Shown here: piece by piece, positions 63,599-64,000 of the stretch
Numbering within the stretch: position 1 is the stretch's first letter
Layout: each line of letters starts with the position of its first letter
Source of the DNA: an uncultured Nostoc sp.
Lineage (GTDB): Bacteria > Cyanobacteriota > Cyanobacteriia > Cyanobacteriales > Nostocaceae
DNA length: 64,000 bases
Direction: 5' to 3'
Assembly (NCBI RefSeq): GCF_937863485.1
Contig: NZ_CALMFY010000119.1
Location: 22,432-86,431 of the forward strand
Notes under the pieces: generated by a model
What the model saw: the letters and a program-made list of their open reading frames with translations, nothing else
Told to the model about the DNA's origin: nothing
Databases searched by the model: none
Made by a program: the position numbers and the translations under genes

Positions 63599-64000
63599 TC
63601 AAGGTACTATCCTCAGCATAAACCCCTCCACAAGTGTTCTACTTACAAAAGGGAACACCTTATTTAGTTTACAGACCTCTCCTGGGCCTCCCAGAAGAGT
63701 ACTGTTATTTGGATCACTCACTATCTTGTTTTTGTTCTTTTTTTCCTTTTCCAAATCTTTTTCAACTTTAGATTTCAAATCATTCAACTCTAAAAGAACC
63801 AGTGGTTTTATAAAGTCTATAGCTTTTAGGGCAAGCTCTCTACCTTTCACTGGATCTTCTACATTGGTTATACTTAACTATGTCTGCCCTGAAAGAAGCT
63901 TATTGATTAATTCCTGCTGTTGCTGTAGCTGCTCTTTCAGTAGGTTTACAGCAGATTGCAGGTAACTGAGGTACAGTGATATCAGTACATTAACGGGTGA
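63599..64000 (-). pseudogene. Fragment of an unknown protein, frame broken by TAG, 5' part outside the window
   Basis: A minus-strand frame enters from the window edge and reads YLQSAVNLLKEQLQQQQELI to TAG at 63878-63880. In the same frame it resumes LSITNVEDPVKGRELALKAI, then a very lysine/glutamate-rich helix VEKDLEKEKKNKNKI, ending near 63599. If the TAG is real, the downstream part could start at GTG 63850. No family recognised. Confidence 0.4.

Noticed and set aside
1..64000. General reassignment of TAG as a sense codon because several frames continue past TAG
   Set aside because: Well-supported genes such as mreB, mreD and the hetZ gene use TAG as their true stop, so local gene decay explains the cases better.

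Overview
The window is chromosomal DNA of a filamentous, heterocyst-forming cyanobacterium of the Nostoc/Anabaena group. HIP1 octamers (GCGATCGC) are frequent, several multi-copy palindromic repeat families of Nostoc type are present, and the genes include hetZ, patU, patX, nblA, apcF, cp12, gifA/glnA with NtcA boxes and an xisH/xisI pair. No rRNA, tRNA, CRISPR array or intact transposase gene was recognised.

Layout. 1-4400: a truncated phosphoribosyltransferase, a family-4 uracil-DNA glycosylase, and a large membrane transglutaminase-like protein whose C-terminus was rewritten by a small inverted-repeat element. 4697-22879: a block whose gene order resembles, from memory, the alr0085-alr0101 neighbourhood of Anabaena PCC 7120: patU-hetZ, a conserved hypothetical, solanesyl diphosphate synthase, murI, tandem amiC2/amiC1, a cation/proton antiporter, an EVE protein, a SIMPL protein, ssb and mreBCD. 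It joins heterocyst regulation to septal peptidoglycan processing and cell shape. 23483-26035: an RTX-type calcium-binding repeat protein. 26975-33602: msrB, a broken FAD protein, a sulfonate operon (ssuD, a beta-carbonic-anhydrase-like gene, ssuE), tenA and a pentapeptide/TPR protein. 34060-35900: hicAB, a short nblA and a repeat-disrupted gene remnant. 35977-47689: an EgtD-like methyltransferase, a heterodimeric ABC exporter, a DUF2805 protein, a reductase, thioredoxin, small proteins and a fused peptide-type ABC ATPase. 49730-58527: a hydrolase, a helical-bundle protein, an FAD oxidoreductase, patX with a DIF1 motif, a long non-coding stretch ending in a strong terminator, a ferritin-like protein, convergent gifA/glnA and apcF. 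58924-64000: xisH and xisI (both with a nonsense codon), DUF29, tlyA, cp12 and a DUF697-type GTPase.

Themes. (1) Nitrogen and heterocyst control: HetZ, PatU, PatX (RGSGR), NblA, IF7/GlnA, AmiC. (2) Active or recently active non-autonomous repeats. At least two have clean 8-9 bp target duplications, and three protein genes (1983-4400, 51610-53466, 62081-63517) appear to carry repeat-derived peptide segments in frame. (3) Gene decay by single nonsense codons or a frameshift (FAD protein, xisH, xisI and the terminal fragment). No wholly new multigene system could be established. The strongest leads are the repeat-encoded peptide insertions, the patX locus with its downstream non-coding region, and the SsuD/beta-CA/SsuE operon.
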